Numbered from the stretch's first letter, positions 8,539-17,288 are shown. The stretch is 64,000 nt of DNA from Flavobacterium psychroterrae (GCF_018380615.1 NZ_JAGYVZ010000001.1:341723-405722), one strand, 5' to 3'. Translations and numbers: made by a program. Notes: generated by a model not told the origin, from the sequence alone.

Positions 8539-11469
8539 CTAGAAATTCAATATAAACTCCGTGATATTTGCTTCAGATGAAAGCTGTAACTTTTTACGAA
8601 TACGATATCTTGTGTCTTCAACTCCACGGACAGAGATTCCCAAAAGCGGCGCAATTTCTTTCGTATTGAAATTCATTCGCAAATAGGCACACAAACGCAT
8701 ATCACGCGGAGTCAATTCCGGGAAACTCGTTTTTAAACGCTGCATAAAGTTATCATGAAGCTGATTAAAAATTTCTTCAAACTCGTTCCAATGCTGATCT
8801 CCCTGTAATTCGTGATCGATGATTCGGTTGATTTTTTTCAATAAATCAAAATTGGTATTAAAATCATTCTTCTTATCAATCTGACCAATGAGTTCTTTTA
8901 TCGAAAGTAAAATTTCATTTAAATGAATAAGATTCACCGTATTCGAAGCCACTTTAGCATTTTTGAGATTAATCGTCGTTTCGAGATTTTCCCGCATAAT
9001 TGCCATATTTTCCTGTTCTAATGCCAATTTTTGTTCGTTTAATTCCGCACGATTACGGAGCAATTCTTTTTCCTGACTCAGAATCAATTGTTCCCGATCG
9101 CGTTCTGCGAGATTTTTTTGGTATTTAATAATCGTATAAAGTAAAACGCCAAAAAGTATCAGGTACAAAATATAAGCCCAAATTGTTCTATACCACGGCG
9201 GCAGAATTTCAAATTTAAAAACGGCTTCTTCACTTTCAACATCATATATATTTTTTGCTCGTACATGAAAAATGTATTCGTTCTCGGGTAAATTCGTGTA
9301 TTCTTTTTCCGTCTGAAGATTCCAGTCTGACCATTTTGGTTCAAAACCTTCGAGCCAATATTCGTATTTTGTGGCATCGGCTTCATCATAACAAAGTGAC
9401 GCAAACGAAAAATGCAACGCGTTATTAGAATACGACAAAACGGGAGAAAGTGCATTATTTGCCGATGATGTATTATAAGGAAGAACATCATATCGACTGG
9501 AAAACAACAAACTATCTTTAGGGAATATACATTTCACTTCAGAAATAACAGCTTTATATTTCGTTTGATATTTTTTGGTTTTAGTAGTATTATAATGAAT
9601 CAAACCATCTTGAGTTCCAAAAAATACATCTCCGTTTGCAGTCGTCTGAATATTCTCAAAACCCGGAATATACAAATACCTTAGTTTTCTAAAAGGGAGT
9701 TCTTCAACAGCAAAATTATGATTTTCGGTTTCTACAATCTTTCCGGTATTTTCACCTGATATGTACCAGATATTATTTTTATTGTCCGGTTTCAGCAAAC
9801 GAATATGGTTTTCGGTTCCAAGATATTTCTTAAAAATACGATCCTGAATCATTTTCTTCGAATGAGGATCTTGTTTGTAAACGCCTTTTGTGGTTCCAAA
9901 AAGAATCTTATTATTTATCTTGAAAGTGTTCAGAAAGAGACTTGACGGAAAACCATCTGCCTGATTGAAAAACTCAATTTTTGAAACGGCATCAAATGTT
10001 GCATTAAAATTGATTTTGTAAATCCCCTTATATCCGTGTGCAATCCAGATATTGTTTGCTTTATCGGTTACAATGATTCGGCTGCTTTCCTGAAAACCCT
10101 TTATTTTGTGCTGATACACCCATGAATTATTAATTTTCTTCAATAAATACAATCCGTTATATCCGCCAACTAACAATAAATCAGGATGATTCGGAATCAG
10201 AATCCCTTGCCACGCGCCATCTGTTTTGGCTAATAATTGTGCCGAATTTCCTTTTATTTCATAGATTCCGTTTTTTTCAAATGCCAAAAGCGAATTGCCA
10301 AAAATACCCACATTCCACACATTCTCTGACATTCCTGAAATATGCTGAAAGTGAACATTTTCATGCTGACCATTTTTATACGCTTCCCAATCGAGCCAGA
10401 AAACACCATTATCTGTGGCGATATAAAGTTTGTTTTGATAAATCTGACTACAATATATCTTGGTTTCAGCATTTGATGCATCCAGTATTTTTGATAAAGG
10501 CGACGAAATCTGAATCAGTGAGATTCCTTCTTTAAGGGTAACCCATAAATTACCTGCGACATCCATTTTAAGATTTGTCACATAATCATTCTGCAAACCC
10601 ATTTGTTTGTTGATATGCTGAATCAAATTTCCTGTACTATCAATAACTATTAGCCCGGATTGTCGCGTTCCAATGCCGATATAACCATCAGAAAGTAAAA
10701 TTCCGGTTGTGATCTGACTTTGTTTGAGCAGATTATCAACTTTGGTCACAAAAGGTTGTAGCTGATTATTTTTAAATGTAAAAAGTCCGTTTTTTTGAGT
10801 GAGAATTAATAAACCTTCTTTGGTTTTAAAAGCTTTTCTGATTTTCATTCCGGCAAACTTTTGCCCGTTTTCAACCGGTATTAAAACATCGTTTTTGAGT
10901 TTTAATAATCCTTTTACATTGTCTAAAACATAAATATCTGACGTAACATGAAAGACCTCATCAAAATTAGAATCTGACTTTATAACCTTGATTTTGTTGT
11001 TTTTATAAATGAATATCTTTTCATTAGAGAAAAAAACGACTTCATCATGAAGCACAACGGTATATAAAACATCTCCAAAATTCTGGTCTGAAGCCGATAA
11101 TAATTTCAGTAAAGAGGAGTATTTGTATTGTCCGTTTGCTAACTGAACGACGTAACCAAATTCGCCCTGAGCGCCAACATAAATTTTGTCATTTTTATCA
11201 ATTGCAAGGGACCGAACCATACTTTTGTTTTGCGGCTGCGTGACAATATTCCATCGCACGCCATCAAATTGCATGATTCCAAAATGATTCGCAAAAAACA
11301 TCATTCCTTTAGAATCCTGTAAAACATCCCAATTTTCAGAGGCAGCTTTATAGGTTTTCGGGTTATAATTTGTGATAAATGGAACTCCAATTTTTTTAAT
11401 TTGGGCATTCAAAATTGGATATAAAAGGGATATCGATAGAACTAAAATTCTAATTAAAAATTTTGTCAT
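8539..11469 (-). CDS. Membrane-bound propeller/Y_Y_Y sensor with LuxR-type HTH output
   Basis: The 976-residue protein has a signal peptide (about 1-22), a long extracytoplasmic region of two-component-regulator propeller repeats (motifs such as KGMMFFANHFGI, NNIWIAHGYKGIYKI, GTTKGVYK), and a Y_Y_Y domain at about 690-750 ending in ENEYIFHVRAKN. A single membrane helix follows at about 760-781 (WAYILYLILFGVLLYTI), then a coiled coil (about 785-860) and a C-terminal LuxR/GerE-like HTH (LTPRDMRLCAYLRMN, KEIAPLLGISVRGVEDTRY). There is no histidine kinase or receiver domain, so the signal probably passes directly to the DNA-binding domain, as in the SusR group. The gene is directly upstream of the GH16-GH64-GH18 series, so it probably regulates beta-glucan and chitin use. 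Confidence 0.85.
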   Translation of the reverse strand: MTKFLIRILVLSISLLYPILNAQIKKIGVPFITNYNPKTYKAASENWDVLQDSKGMMFFANHFGIMQFDGVRWNIVTQPQNKSMVRSLAIDKNDKIYVGAQGEFGYVVQLANGQYKYSSLLKLLSASDQNFGDVLYTVVLHDEVVFFSNEKIFIYKNNKIKVIKSDSNFDEVFHVTSDIYVLDNVKGLLKLKNDVLIPVENGQKFAGMKIRKAFKTKEGLLILTQKNGLFTFKNNQLQPFVTKVDNLLKQSQITTGILLSDGYIGIGTRQSGLIVIDSTGNLIQHINKQMGLQNDYVTNLKMDVAGNLWVTLKEGISLIQISSPLSKILDASNAETKIYCSQIYQNKLYIATDNGVFWLDWEAYKNGQHENVHFQHISGMSENVWNVGIFGNSLLAFEKNGIYEIKGNSAQLLAKTDGAWQGILIPNHPDLLLVGGYNGLYLLKKINNSWVYQHKIKGFQESSRIIVTDKANNIWIAHGYKGIYKINFNATFDAVSKIEFFNQADGFPSSLFLNTFKINNKILFGTTKGVYKQDPHSKKMIQDRIFKKYLGTENHIRLLKPDNKNNIWYISGENTGKIVETENHNFAVEELPFRKLRYLYIPGFENIQTTANGDVFFGTQDGLIHYNTTKTKKYQTKYKAVISEVKCIFPKDSLLFSSRYDVLPYNTSSANNALSPVLSYSNNALHFSFASLCYDEADATKYEYWLEGFEPKWSDWNLQTEKEYTNLPENEYIFHVRAKNIYDVESEEAVFKFEILPPWYRTIWAYILYLILFGVLLYTIIKYQKNLAERDREQLILSQEKELLRNRAELNEQKLALEQENMAIMRENLETTINLKNAKVASNTVNLIHLNEILLSIKELIGQIDKKNDFNTNFDLLKKINRIIDHELQGDQHWNEFEEIFNQLHDNFMQRLKTSFPELTPRDMRLCAYLRMNFNTKEIAPLLGISVRGVEDTRYRIRKKLQLSSEANITEFILNF

Positions 11470-11756
11470 TTTTGTTTCTGTCTGTAGGTTAGTTCACGGT
11501 TTTTTACAACCACAATCTTAAAAAAACAACCTCTTTGGGAGAAGGTATTTTTAAAGATCTATAGACATTCATATTTATACTACTAAAATTATAATTTGAT
11601 AATTTGTTGTGATAAAAAAAACGAATCTCTTTATCCAAATATATAAAAATTTATTTTAATGTAACAAATTACATTCAAATTAGATAATTTGATAATGAGG
11701 GAATATAAAATTTGATAATGAGGGAATTTGATAATTAGATAATGTTTGAAATGCGA

Positions 11757-11792
11757 AAGCTTTGTCAAAGTTTTAAAACTTTGACAAAGCTT
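11757..11792. repeat. Perfect 36-bp palindrome centred on TTTTAAAA
   Basis: The arm AAGCTTTGTCAAAGTTTT is followed at once by its exact reverse complement, so there is no loop. A related palindrome is at 14611-14645, and GTTTTnAAAAC-centred ones are at 11869-11901 and 18274-18298. It could be a bidirectional terminator or a small mobile palindrome. Confidence 0.8.
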
Positions 11793-11868
11793 ATTGGTTT
11801 TATTGGTTCTAGTGTGATTTCTCCTTCCGTCGAAATGACAGAGTTAGCGTGAATCTGAAACAAATGTC

Positions 11869-11901
11869 AAACCCGACAGGTTTTAAAAACCTGTCGGGTT
11901 T
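11869..11901. terminator. Hairpin AAACCCGACAGG...CCTGTCGGGTTT, probable bidirectional terminator
   Basis: A 12-bp arm (AAACCCGACAGG) pairs with CCTGTCGGGTTT across a TTTTAAAAA centre. It lies about 70 bp downstream of the HAD gene end on the minus strand and has T/A tracts suited to intrinsic termination. The same GTTTTnAAAAC centre is seen in other palindromes of the window, so it may also be a repeat element. Confidence 0.5.
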
Positions 11902-11972
11902 ACTCGTATTACTTAAAAGCTCATTCAAACAAAGAAAAACTGAAAACTGAGACCGAAAACTGAGACTAAAAA

Positions 11973-12605
11973 CTAAATAATCTCACTTAACTCCTCATAA
12001 CTACTAAAAAGAACTGCGCCTTCTTTTTCTAAATCTTGGTTGTTGAATCCGTTTGCAAAACCGTACACTTTAAATCCGCCAGTTATTCCCGAAATTACTC
12101 CGGCTCTACTGTCTTCGATTACGATGCAGTCTTTTACATCAAAACCCATTTCTTTTGCGGCGTGCAGAAAAATTCCAGGTTCCGGTTTCCAGCTATTAAT
12201 CTCGTACGAACTGTATATTTTATTTTCGAATTTATTGAGTAATCCTGCGACTTCAAGATTGAGTCTGATTTTATCAACCGGACCACTCGAAGCCACACAA
12301 TACGGAATTTTTAAGTTATTGATGAATTCAAGAACGCCTTCCATGGGTTTTACCTGTGTTTTAAAGGCTTCAAAACTTTTCTGGCGATAATCTGCTTCAA
12401 AAGTATCCGGAAGTTTTTTGCCTATAGCATTCTCAATAAACAGGAAACATTCCTTTAATTTACGACCGTTAAAATCACGATACGCATCTTCCAGTTTCAT
12501 CTTAAATCCATATTCCGCTGCCATTTCAAGCATGATTCCGTTACCAATTTTTTCAGTATCTACAAGAACTCCATCACAATCGAAAATTATACATTTAACT
12601 TCCAT
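11973..12605 (-). CDS. HAD superfamily phosphatase, beta-phosphoglucomutase-like
   Basis: The 210-residue protein is a HAD subfamily IA hydrolase. It has the motif I DCDGVLVDTE with the nucleophilic Asp near residue 9, motif II in VASSGP, a conserved KPEPGIFLHAA (motif III Lys), and motif IV in VIEDSRAG. The helical cap between motifs I and II fits sugar-phosphate phosphatases or beta-phosphoglucomutases. The substrate cannot be assigned. No signal peptide is seen, so it is cytoplasmic. It is probably transcribed with or just after the Nudix gene (79 bp upstream). Confidence 0.85.
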   Translation of the reverse strand: MEVKCIIFDCDGVLVDTEKIGNGIMLEMAAEYGFKMKLEDAYRDFNGRKLKECFLFIENAIGKKLPDTFEADYRQKSFEAFKTQVKPMEGVLEFINNLKIPYCVASSGPVDKIRLNLEVAGLLNKFENKIYSSYEINSWKPEPGIFLHAAKEMGFDVKDCIVIEDSRAGVISGITGGFKVYGFANGFNNQDLEKEGAVLFSSYEELSEII

Positions 12606-12684
12606 AATCTCTATTTACATTTTTAATTATTCGGCTTGACCGAAAATGTAAATTACGAAATTATTATTTAAGCGAATGCATATT

Positions 12685-13161
12685 TTAGATCGAAGAAGAA
12701 ATTTTTGAGATAATCTGAACAATAAAATCAGCCTGTGCGGGATTTATTTTTTTCAGCGCTTCTGCAGATTGAAACCATTCGGCTCTGTCAATTTCAGGAA
12801 AGCATTTCATACTTCCGGATTTTGGCGGCCATTCCATTTCAAATTCATTGCTTTTTACAAGAGTCACATCAATATCAAATTCCAACGCCCATGCAAGAAC
12901 GGTTTTGCCTGACTTAAGCTTAACCGATTGAAGCGCAATAAAATCATCTTCAGATTCACTTTCTAATGTAAAACCGGTTTCTTCCTGAAATTCGCGTTGG
13001 GCAGCAAGCAAAGGATCTTCGTCATCTGTAAATTCTCCTTTAGGAATTGACCAACTTTCCAGATCTTTATTCTTCCAAAATGGACCACCAGGATGCACCA
13101 ATAAAAAATAAATTGTTTTATCTATAAATTTGTAGAGTAATATGCCGGCGCTTTTTTTCAT
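12685..13161 (-). CDS. Nudix hydrolase
   Basis: The 158-residue cytoplasmic protein contains a full Nudix box spanning about residues 42-64: GEFTDDEDPLLAAQREFQEE continues with TGF, matching GX5EX7REUXEEXGU. The N-terminus (KKSAGILLYKF) and the following FLLVHPGGPFW resemble bacterial diadenosine tetraphosphate or NTP-type Nudix proteins that act on small nucleotide substrates. The exact substrate is unknown. The ATG start is followed directly by the beta-strand expected for the family. It is divergent from the DUF4861 gene. Confidence 0.88.
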   Translation of the reverse strand: MKKSAGILLYKFIDKTIYFLLVHPGGPFWKNKDLESWSIPKGEFTDDEDPLLAAQREFQEETGFTLESESEDDFIALQSVKLKSGKTVLAWALEFDIDVTLVKSNEFEMEWPPKSGSMKCFPEIDRAEWFQSAEALKKINPAQADFIVQIISKISSSI

Positions 13162-13337
13162 GGAGATTAATTTTACTTTATAAAGATAAAATTCTTTGCT
13201 GAACCTGAATTATATAATTACAAAGATTTCCTCTATAATTATCTCATTTTAAGATTTATGTACATTTTTACCCCAATTCTGTATTTCTGTGTAATAATTG
13301 ATTTGTAAATTTATAATTCATAAAATGCTTTCCGCTT

Positions 13338-14531
13338 TTGAAAATTAAAAACAATACAGCTTTGAAAAAATATCTGATATTCACCGCGATTCTGGCAAGT
13401 AGTTTTGCCGTTCATTCTCAAAATAAAATTATTACAGTAACCAATTCTCTGCCAATAGATCGGGAATTTGAAACGGTTGAATTAACTAAAAAATCACTCA
13501 AACTGCCTTCTTCGGTAAAATTGGAAGATTATACGGTAAAAGAAATAAGTTCTAATTTGGTTTTAGAAACCCAAACTGTAGATAATGATGGCGATGGAAT
13601 CATGGATGTTTTGTTGTTTCAGCCAAAAATAAGTGGTTCATCATCTAAAGAATTTGAAATTAAATTATCGGATAATTCTTCGGCAACTAAAAACATCAAT
13701 TGTTATTCGCGCTTTGTTCCGGAACGTACGGACGATTATGCGTGGGAAAATAACAAAGTAGCTTTTAGAACTTATGGTCCTGTTGCACAAAAAATGGTCG
13801 AAGATAAAGTTGCCGGCGGAACTTTGACAAGCGGAATCGATGCGTGGCTGAAAAGAGTCGATTATCCAATAATTAATAAATGGTACGAAAAAGCAACAAA
13901 CGGAACGGGAACGTATCATAAAGATACGGGCGAAGGTTTGGATAATTTTCATGTGGGCGATAGTCGTGGCGTTGGCGGAATTGCCGTTAAAGTCGATGAT
14001 AAATATTATTTTTCGAAGAATTTCACCTCTTGGAAAACTATTACAACTGGTCCTATCAGAACGAGTTTTATCCTGACGTACGCTAATTGGGACGCAAATG
14101 GAAAAAAAATAACCGAATCTAAACTTATAAGCCTGGATTACGGAAGTTATCTTTCTCGTTTTGAAATCAATATTACGGGAACAAAATCTATTGCGGCAGG
14201 ATTAACACTTCATGATAAAAAAGGCACTATTGGAACCAATATTAAGGAAGGTTGGTTAAGTCATTGGGAACCAATCGATGATTCGGAAATTGGAACAGGA
14301 ATTGTTGCACCAAAAAACACTTTAAAAAGTTTTGATAATCATATTACAAACGATAAAGATCTAAGTAATTTATACGGAAATATTGCTGTTAAAAACCATA
14401 AAGCAATCTATTACGTTGGTTTTGGTTGGAAAAAAGGAAGTCCGTTTCAAACTCAAAAAGATTGGGAAACGTATTTGAGCTCGTTTGCTGAGAAGGTAAA
14501 TAATCCGCTTGTTGTTAAGATTAAGAAGTAG
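13338..14531 (+). CDS. DUF4861 family secreted protein
   Basis: This 397-residue exported protein matches the DUF4861 pattern: an N-terminal strand repeat with ETVEL, then TQTVDNDGDGIMDVLLFQ, and later WENNKVAFRTYGP and a DNFHVGDSRGVGG segment. DUF4861 proteins are often found in uronic-acid polysaccharide loci of Bacteroidota; I do not know a firmly established activity. There is no ATG in the right place. The frame can start at TTG 13338 or at TTG 13362; the second gives a compact signal peptide (KKYLIFTAILASSFAVHSQ after the start), so it is at least as likely. Its place beside the hexuronate operon and its regulator suggests a role in breaking down or processing the same glycan. Confidence 0.75.
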   Translation: MKIKNNTALKKYLIFTAILASSFAVHSQNKIITVTNSLPIDREFETVELTKKSLKLPSSVKLEDYTVKEISSNLVLETQTVDNDGDGIMDVLLFQPKISGSSSKEFEIKLSDNSSATKNINCYSRFVPERTDDYAWENNKVAFRTYGPVAQKMVEDKVAGGTLTSGIDAWLKRVDYPIINKWYEKATNGTGTYHKDTGEGLDNFHVGDSRGVGGIAVKVDDKYYFSKNFTSWKTITTGPIRTSFILTYANWDANGKKITESKLISLDYGSYLSRFEINITGTKSIAAGLTLHDKKGTIGTNIKEGWLSHWEPIDDSEIGTGIVAPKNTLKSFDNHITNDKDLSNLYGNIAVKNHKAIYYVGFGWKKGSPFQTQKDWETYLSSFAEKVNNPLVVKIKK

Positions 14532-14549
14532 GAATTTATTGCTTGCGGG

Positions 14550-14741
14550 TTTTGCCCACGGATTTTACGGGTTAGAATCGGTTTTCACGGATTTTTATTT
14601 TGTTGTACGTAAAAACTTTGTCAAAGTTTTAAAGTTTGACAAAGGTGGTTGCGATAAACTTTACGACTTAGTAAATGGTAAAAGCGCGATTAAAATAAAC
14701 CAGCGAAAACCAATTCAAACCCGTAAAATCCGCGGGCAAAA
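14550..14741. repeat. ~190-bp element with 36-bp imperfect terminal inverted repeats
   Basis: The left arm (14550-14585, TTTTGCCCACGGATTTTACG onward) pairs with the right arm (14706-14741, ending TAAAATCCGCGGGCAAAA) with a few mismatches. The middle includes a nested palindrome ACTTTGTCAAAGTTTTAAAG (about 14611-14645) related to the one at 11757. A frame across it (14509-14784) is spurious. It fills the space between the convergent DUF4861 and LacI-type genes and could act as a bidirectional terminator or a MITE-like insertion. Confidence 0.7.
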
Positions 14742-14745
14742 AAAC

Positions 14746-15783
14746 CTAAACCGTTTTCTTCGCAGGAAAATAATTTTCTTTTAGAATAATTTCTAACGGA
14801 ATATAATGGGTGTTTTCTACAGCTTCCTGCAAAACAAGTTTTTTATACAAATGAGCAATTCCCATATAACCCTGTTCTTCGGGTCTTTGGTTGATTAAAA
14901 AATCAATTACGCCTTTGTTTAGGTATTCGATATTTTCCTTTAATAAATCGTAACCAATAATACGAACGCCTTTTATACTGTTTTGTTCTAAAAATCTGGC
15001 GACAATGTAAGCTCTTGAATTTGGGACAAAAACACTGTTTATTCCTGAGAACATTTCGAGATTTAATTGATCGATTCCGGAATCTTTTATGGTAATTTCT
15101 GAAAATTTGAAGTTCGTAAGTTCATCATGATCTTTAAAAAAGGAATAAAAACCATCTATTCTTTGTAAATAAACTGAGGTACTTTCTATTTCTCTTGTGA
15201 TTTTAAAAATCAGGATTTGCCTTTCGTTTTTTACAGCAAAACTACTTAATCTTCCGGCGAGATACCCACTTTGAAAAGCATCCTGACCAACATAAGCATG
15301 TTTGTTATTGCTGTCAATATTTGAATCGATCATGACAATCGGTATATTTTTCTTTTCGTATTCCTTTAAAAACCGAACGGATTCTTCATAGAAAATGGGC
15401 GCAAATAACAATCCGTCACAATCAAATTCTAATACTTTTTTGACAGACTCTTTAAACGAAACTTCATTAAAATCATAAAAGAAATAATCAAGCACAATCC
15501 CGAATTTATGAAATTCTACAGCTGCCTTTTCTATTCCGGCAATTTGGCTTTTCCAATATTCTAAATTTTCATACTGCGGTAAAAATACTGCAAAATGAAA
15601 CTTTTTATTCAAGGCAAGATTACTCGCCAGAATATTTCGTTTATAACCATATTGTTCTATAATAGCATTCACTTTATCGACATTTTCCTGAGCAACCTGC
15701 CCACGATTATGGATAATCCGGTCAACAGTTCCGGGTGAAACGTTGGCGAGTTCGGCAATTTTTTTTATTGTTATGATATTGAT
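14746..15783 (-). CDS. LacI-family transcriptional regulator with no ordinary start codon
   Basis: This is a LacI/GalR-type repressor, probably for the divergent hexuronate genes. The N-terminal helix-turn-helix reads TIKKIAELANVSPGTVDRII followed by HNRGQVAQENVDKVN, and the rest is a periplasmic-binding-like sensor (FHFAVFLPQYENLEYW, VPNSRAYIVARFL, IIGYDLL). The frame is open from just after TGA at 15811-15813, but between there and GTG at 15670-15672, which lies behind the HTH, there is no ATG, GTG or TTG. Plausible starts are ATC 15783, ATC 15777 or ATA 15774; I have used 15783, giving 345 residues. A start at GTG 15672 would remove the DNA-binding domain. The gene may use a rare start, or may have lost its start and be a recent pseudogene. 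Confidence 0.7.
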   Translation of the reverse strand: MNIITIKKIAELANVSPGTVDRIIHNRGQVAQENVDKVNAIIEQYGYKRNILASNLALNKKFHFAVFLPQYENLEYWKSQIAGIEKAAVEFHKFGIVLDYFFYDFNEVSFKESVKKVLEFDCDGLLFAPIFYEESVRFLKEYEKKNIPIVMIDSNIDSNNKHAYVGQDAFQSGYLAGRLSSFAVKNERQILIFKITREIESTSVYLQRIDGFYSFFKDHDELTNFKFSEITIKDSGIDQLNLEMFSGINSVFVPNSRAYIVARFLEQNSIKGVRIIGYDLLKENIEYLNKGVIDFLINQRPEEQGYMGIAHLYKKLVLQEAVENTHYIPLEIILKENYFPAKKTV

Positions 15784-15845
15784 TGTTTTTAAGTTAAATG
15801 ATTCTGGATATCATTCTAAATTATTATTTTTTTATTAAATGCAGC

Positions 15846-15875
15846 TTGTTTAACCTAACTTTTTATATACATTTG
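15846..15875 (+). promoter_or_regulatory. Bacteroidota-type promoter (TTG / TACATTTG) for the hexuronate operon
   Basis: TTG at 15846-15848 and TACATTTG at 15868-15875 match the -33 TTG and -7 TAnnTTTG elements of Flavobacterium/Bacteroides primary sigma promoters, with a 19-bp spacer. Transcription would start at about 15882 and give a leader of about 260 nt before the YhcH-family gene. Palindromes that look like operators start directly at the predicted start point. Confidence 0.6.
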
Positions 15876-15882
15876 TAATTAC

Positions 15883-15896
15883 CGTGTGCGTACACG
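15883..15896. promoter_or_regulatory. Putative LacI-family operator CGTGTGCGTACACG
   Basis: CGTGT-GCGT-ACACG has 5-bp perfect arms around a central CG step, the type of half-site LacI/GalR proteins bind. It overlaps the predicted transcription start of the hexuronate operon, so a bound repressor would block initiation. The divergent neighbour encodes a LacI-family protein, which supports the pairing. Confidence 0.55.
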
Positions 15897-15903
15897 CAAA
15901 TAT

Positions 15904-15913
15904 ACACATGTGT
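15904..15913. promoter_or_regulatory. Perfect palindrome ACACATGTGT beside the operator
   Basis: This 10-bp perfect palindrome lies 21.5 bp (centre to centre on the repeat axis, about 19) downstream of the first operator-like site, roughly two helical turns. It may be a second operator half or an independent site. The rest of 15914-16145 is AT-rich with no visible gene. Confidence 0.35.
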
Positions 15914-16145
15914 TTTATAAAAACTGTATTATTGATAAAAATTTTATTTAAATCTTTACAAAATAGAAGATTGATAATAACTTAAAAGTAAAACATATGA
16001 CATATTAATATAATACTGACAATATAATGATTGATCTTTAAACACCAATAATCTAATACACATTATATAAAGTAATACTTTAATTAAAGTAAAACATTAA
16101 TTAAGATGATATAGAACAATTTAGCAAAATATAAAACCAAATAAA

Positions 16146-16595
16146 ATGATTGTAGATTCATTACAAAACGCTGCCAAATATTTCGGCCTTCATCCCAATT
16201 TTAAAAAAGCATTTGATTATGTAAGTCAAACAGATATCAGCATTCTTGAAGAAGGCGCTTTTGAGATTGCCGAAGGATTAAAAGTAATTGTAATTGTTGG
16301 TGAAGGTGCCACGAAAGAAGAAAGTATTAAGGGTTTTGAATGTCATGATAAAAATATTGACATTCAGATTTCGATAAAAGGACCTGAAACTTTTGCATGG
16401 AAGCCAAGGGAAAAATGTATTAGTCCAAATGGAGATTACAGCGACGAAAGAGATGTTCGTTTCTTTCATGATAAACCTGATATGTTTTTTAAATTACAGG
16501 AAAAACAGTTCGCTATTTTGTTTCCCGAGGATGTTCATGCAGCAATGATTGGCGAAGGAACACTTAAAAAAATAGTTATTAAAGTAAAAATCTAA
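16146..16595 (+). CDS. YhcH/YjgK/YiaL (DUF386) family protein
   Basis: The 149-residue protein is a small cupin-like beta-barrel of the YhcH/YjgK/YiaL family. Diagnostic segments are GAFEIAEGLKVIV, FECHDKNIDIQ (with the metal-binding His and Asp), and FAILFPEDVHAAMI (with another metal-binding His). Members occur with sialic acid, uronate and beta-galactoside genes and are thought to act on sugar anomers or ring-opened uronates. It is first in the operon and is followed 4 bp later by the KDPG aldolase gene, so translation is probably coupled. No signal peptide is present. Confidence 0.88.
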   Translation: MIVDSLQNAAKYFGLHPNFKKAFDYVSQTDISILEEGAFEIAEGLKVIVIVGEGATKEESIKGFECHDKNIDIQISIKGPETFAWKPREKCISPNGDYSDERDVRFFHDKPDMFFKLQEKQFAILFPEDVHAAMIGEGTLKKIVIKVKI

Positions 16596-16599
16596 AGTT

Positions 16600-17262
16600 A
16601 TGAGCAGCATTCAAAACTCGATTGAGGTTATTGTGAACCAGGGAATTCTCCCACTCTATTTTGCAACAAGCGAAACTATTAGTGTTGAAGTCCTGAGAGC
16701 ACTTTACAAAGCAAGAATAAGAGCTGTAGAATACACGAACAGAGGTCCTGAAGCGCTGTCCAACTTCACAAAAATGGTGTCGGTTCGAAATACCGAATTG
16801 CCTGAAATGTTATTAGGTATTGGAACTATTAAAAATGTAGAACAGGCTAAAGATTTTCACAATGCCGGAGCAGATTTTTTTATCAGTCCGGGTTTTGTCC
16901 CTGAAGTTGCGAGTTACTTAATTAGTAATCAACTTTTATATACTCCGGGTTGTATGACGCCTACAGAAATCATCGCCGCTGAAAATGCAGGAATCAAATT
17001 TGTTAAACTTTTTCCCGGAAATATTTTAGGAACGGAATTTTTGACCAGTATAAAGGACATTTTTCCATCTCTCACATTTATGACTACTGGCGGAGTTGAA
17101 ACTACTCATGAAAGTATTGAAAGTTGGTTTATTGCCGGAGCTTCTGCTGTAGGTTTAGGAAGTAAACTCATCAGTAAAAAACGTATGGAAGAACAAGATT
17201 ACGATGTAATTGAAAATGAAACTAAAAAAATGCTGGAAATCATCCAGACAATACGAAGATAA
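16600..17262 (+). CDS. eda: 2-dehydro-3-deoxy-phosphogluconate (KDPG) / 4-hydroxy-2-oxoglutarate aldolase
   Basis: This 220-residue class I aldolase splits KDPG into pyruvate and glyceraldehyde 3-phosphate at the end of hexuronate breakdown. Visible motifs are AVEYTNRGPEAL (the catalytic Glu strand), GIGTIKNVEQA, FFISPGFVPE, TPGCMTPTE, and FVKLFPGN with the Schiff-base Lys. The C-terminal TTGGVE and SAVGLGSKL form the phosphate site. The length is normal. It follows the YhcH-family gene with a 4-bp gap. KDG kinase, needed to make its substrate, is not in this window. Confidence 0.95.
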   Translation: MSSIQNSIEVIVNQGILPLYFATSETISVEVLRALYKARIRAVEYTNRGPEALSNFTKMVSVRNTELPEMLLGIGTIKNVEQAKDFHNAGADFFISPGFVPEVASYLISNQLLYTPGCMTPTEIIAAENAGIKFVKLFPGNILGTEFLTSIKDIFPSLTFMTTGGVETTHESIESWFIAGASAVGLGSKLISKKRMEEQDYDVIENETKKMLEIIQTIRR

Positions 17263-17288
17263 ATAACTTTAAAAAAGCACACAGATAA

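Larger units (their letters stand above)
11470..11972. other. Gene-free spacer with two strong palindromes and a half repeat element
   Basis: The first part is AT-rich with short direct repeats of TTTGATAATGAGGGAAT (near 11687-11727). It then holds a perfect 36-bp palindrome (11757-11792), a half copy of the GTCGAAATGAC element (about 11813-11842) and a second hairpin (11869-11901). No gene is seen. Confidence 0.6.

Noticed and set aside
14509..14784. A 91-residue plus-strand frame after the DUF4861 gene
   Set aside because: It lies across the inverted-repeat element and overlaps the end of the LacI-type gene in antisense.
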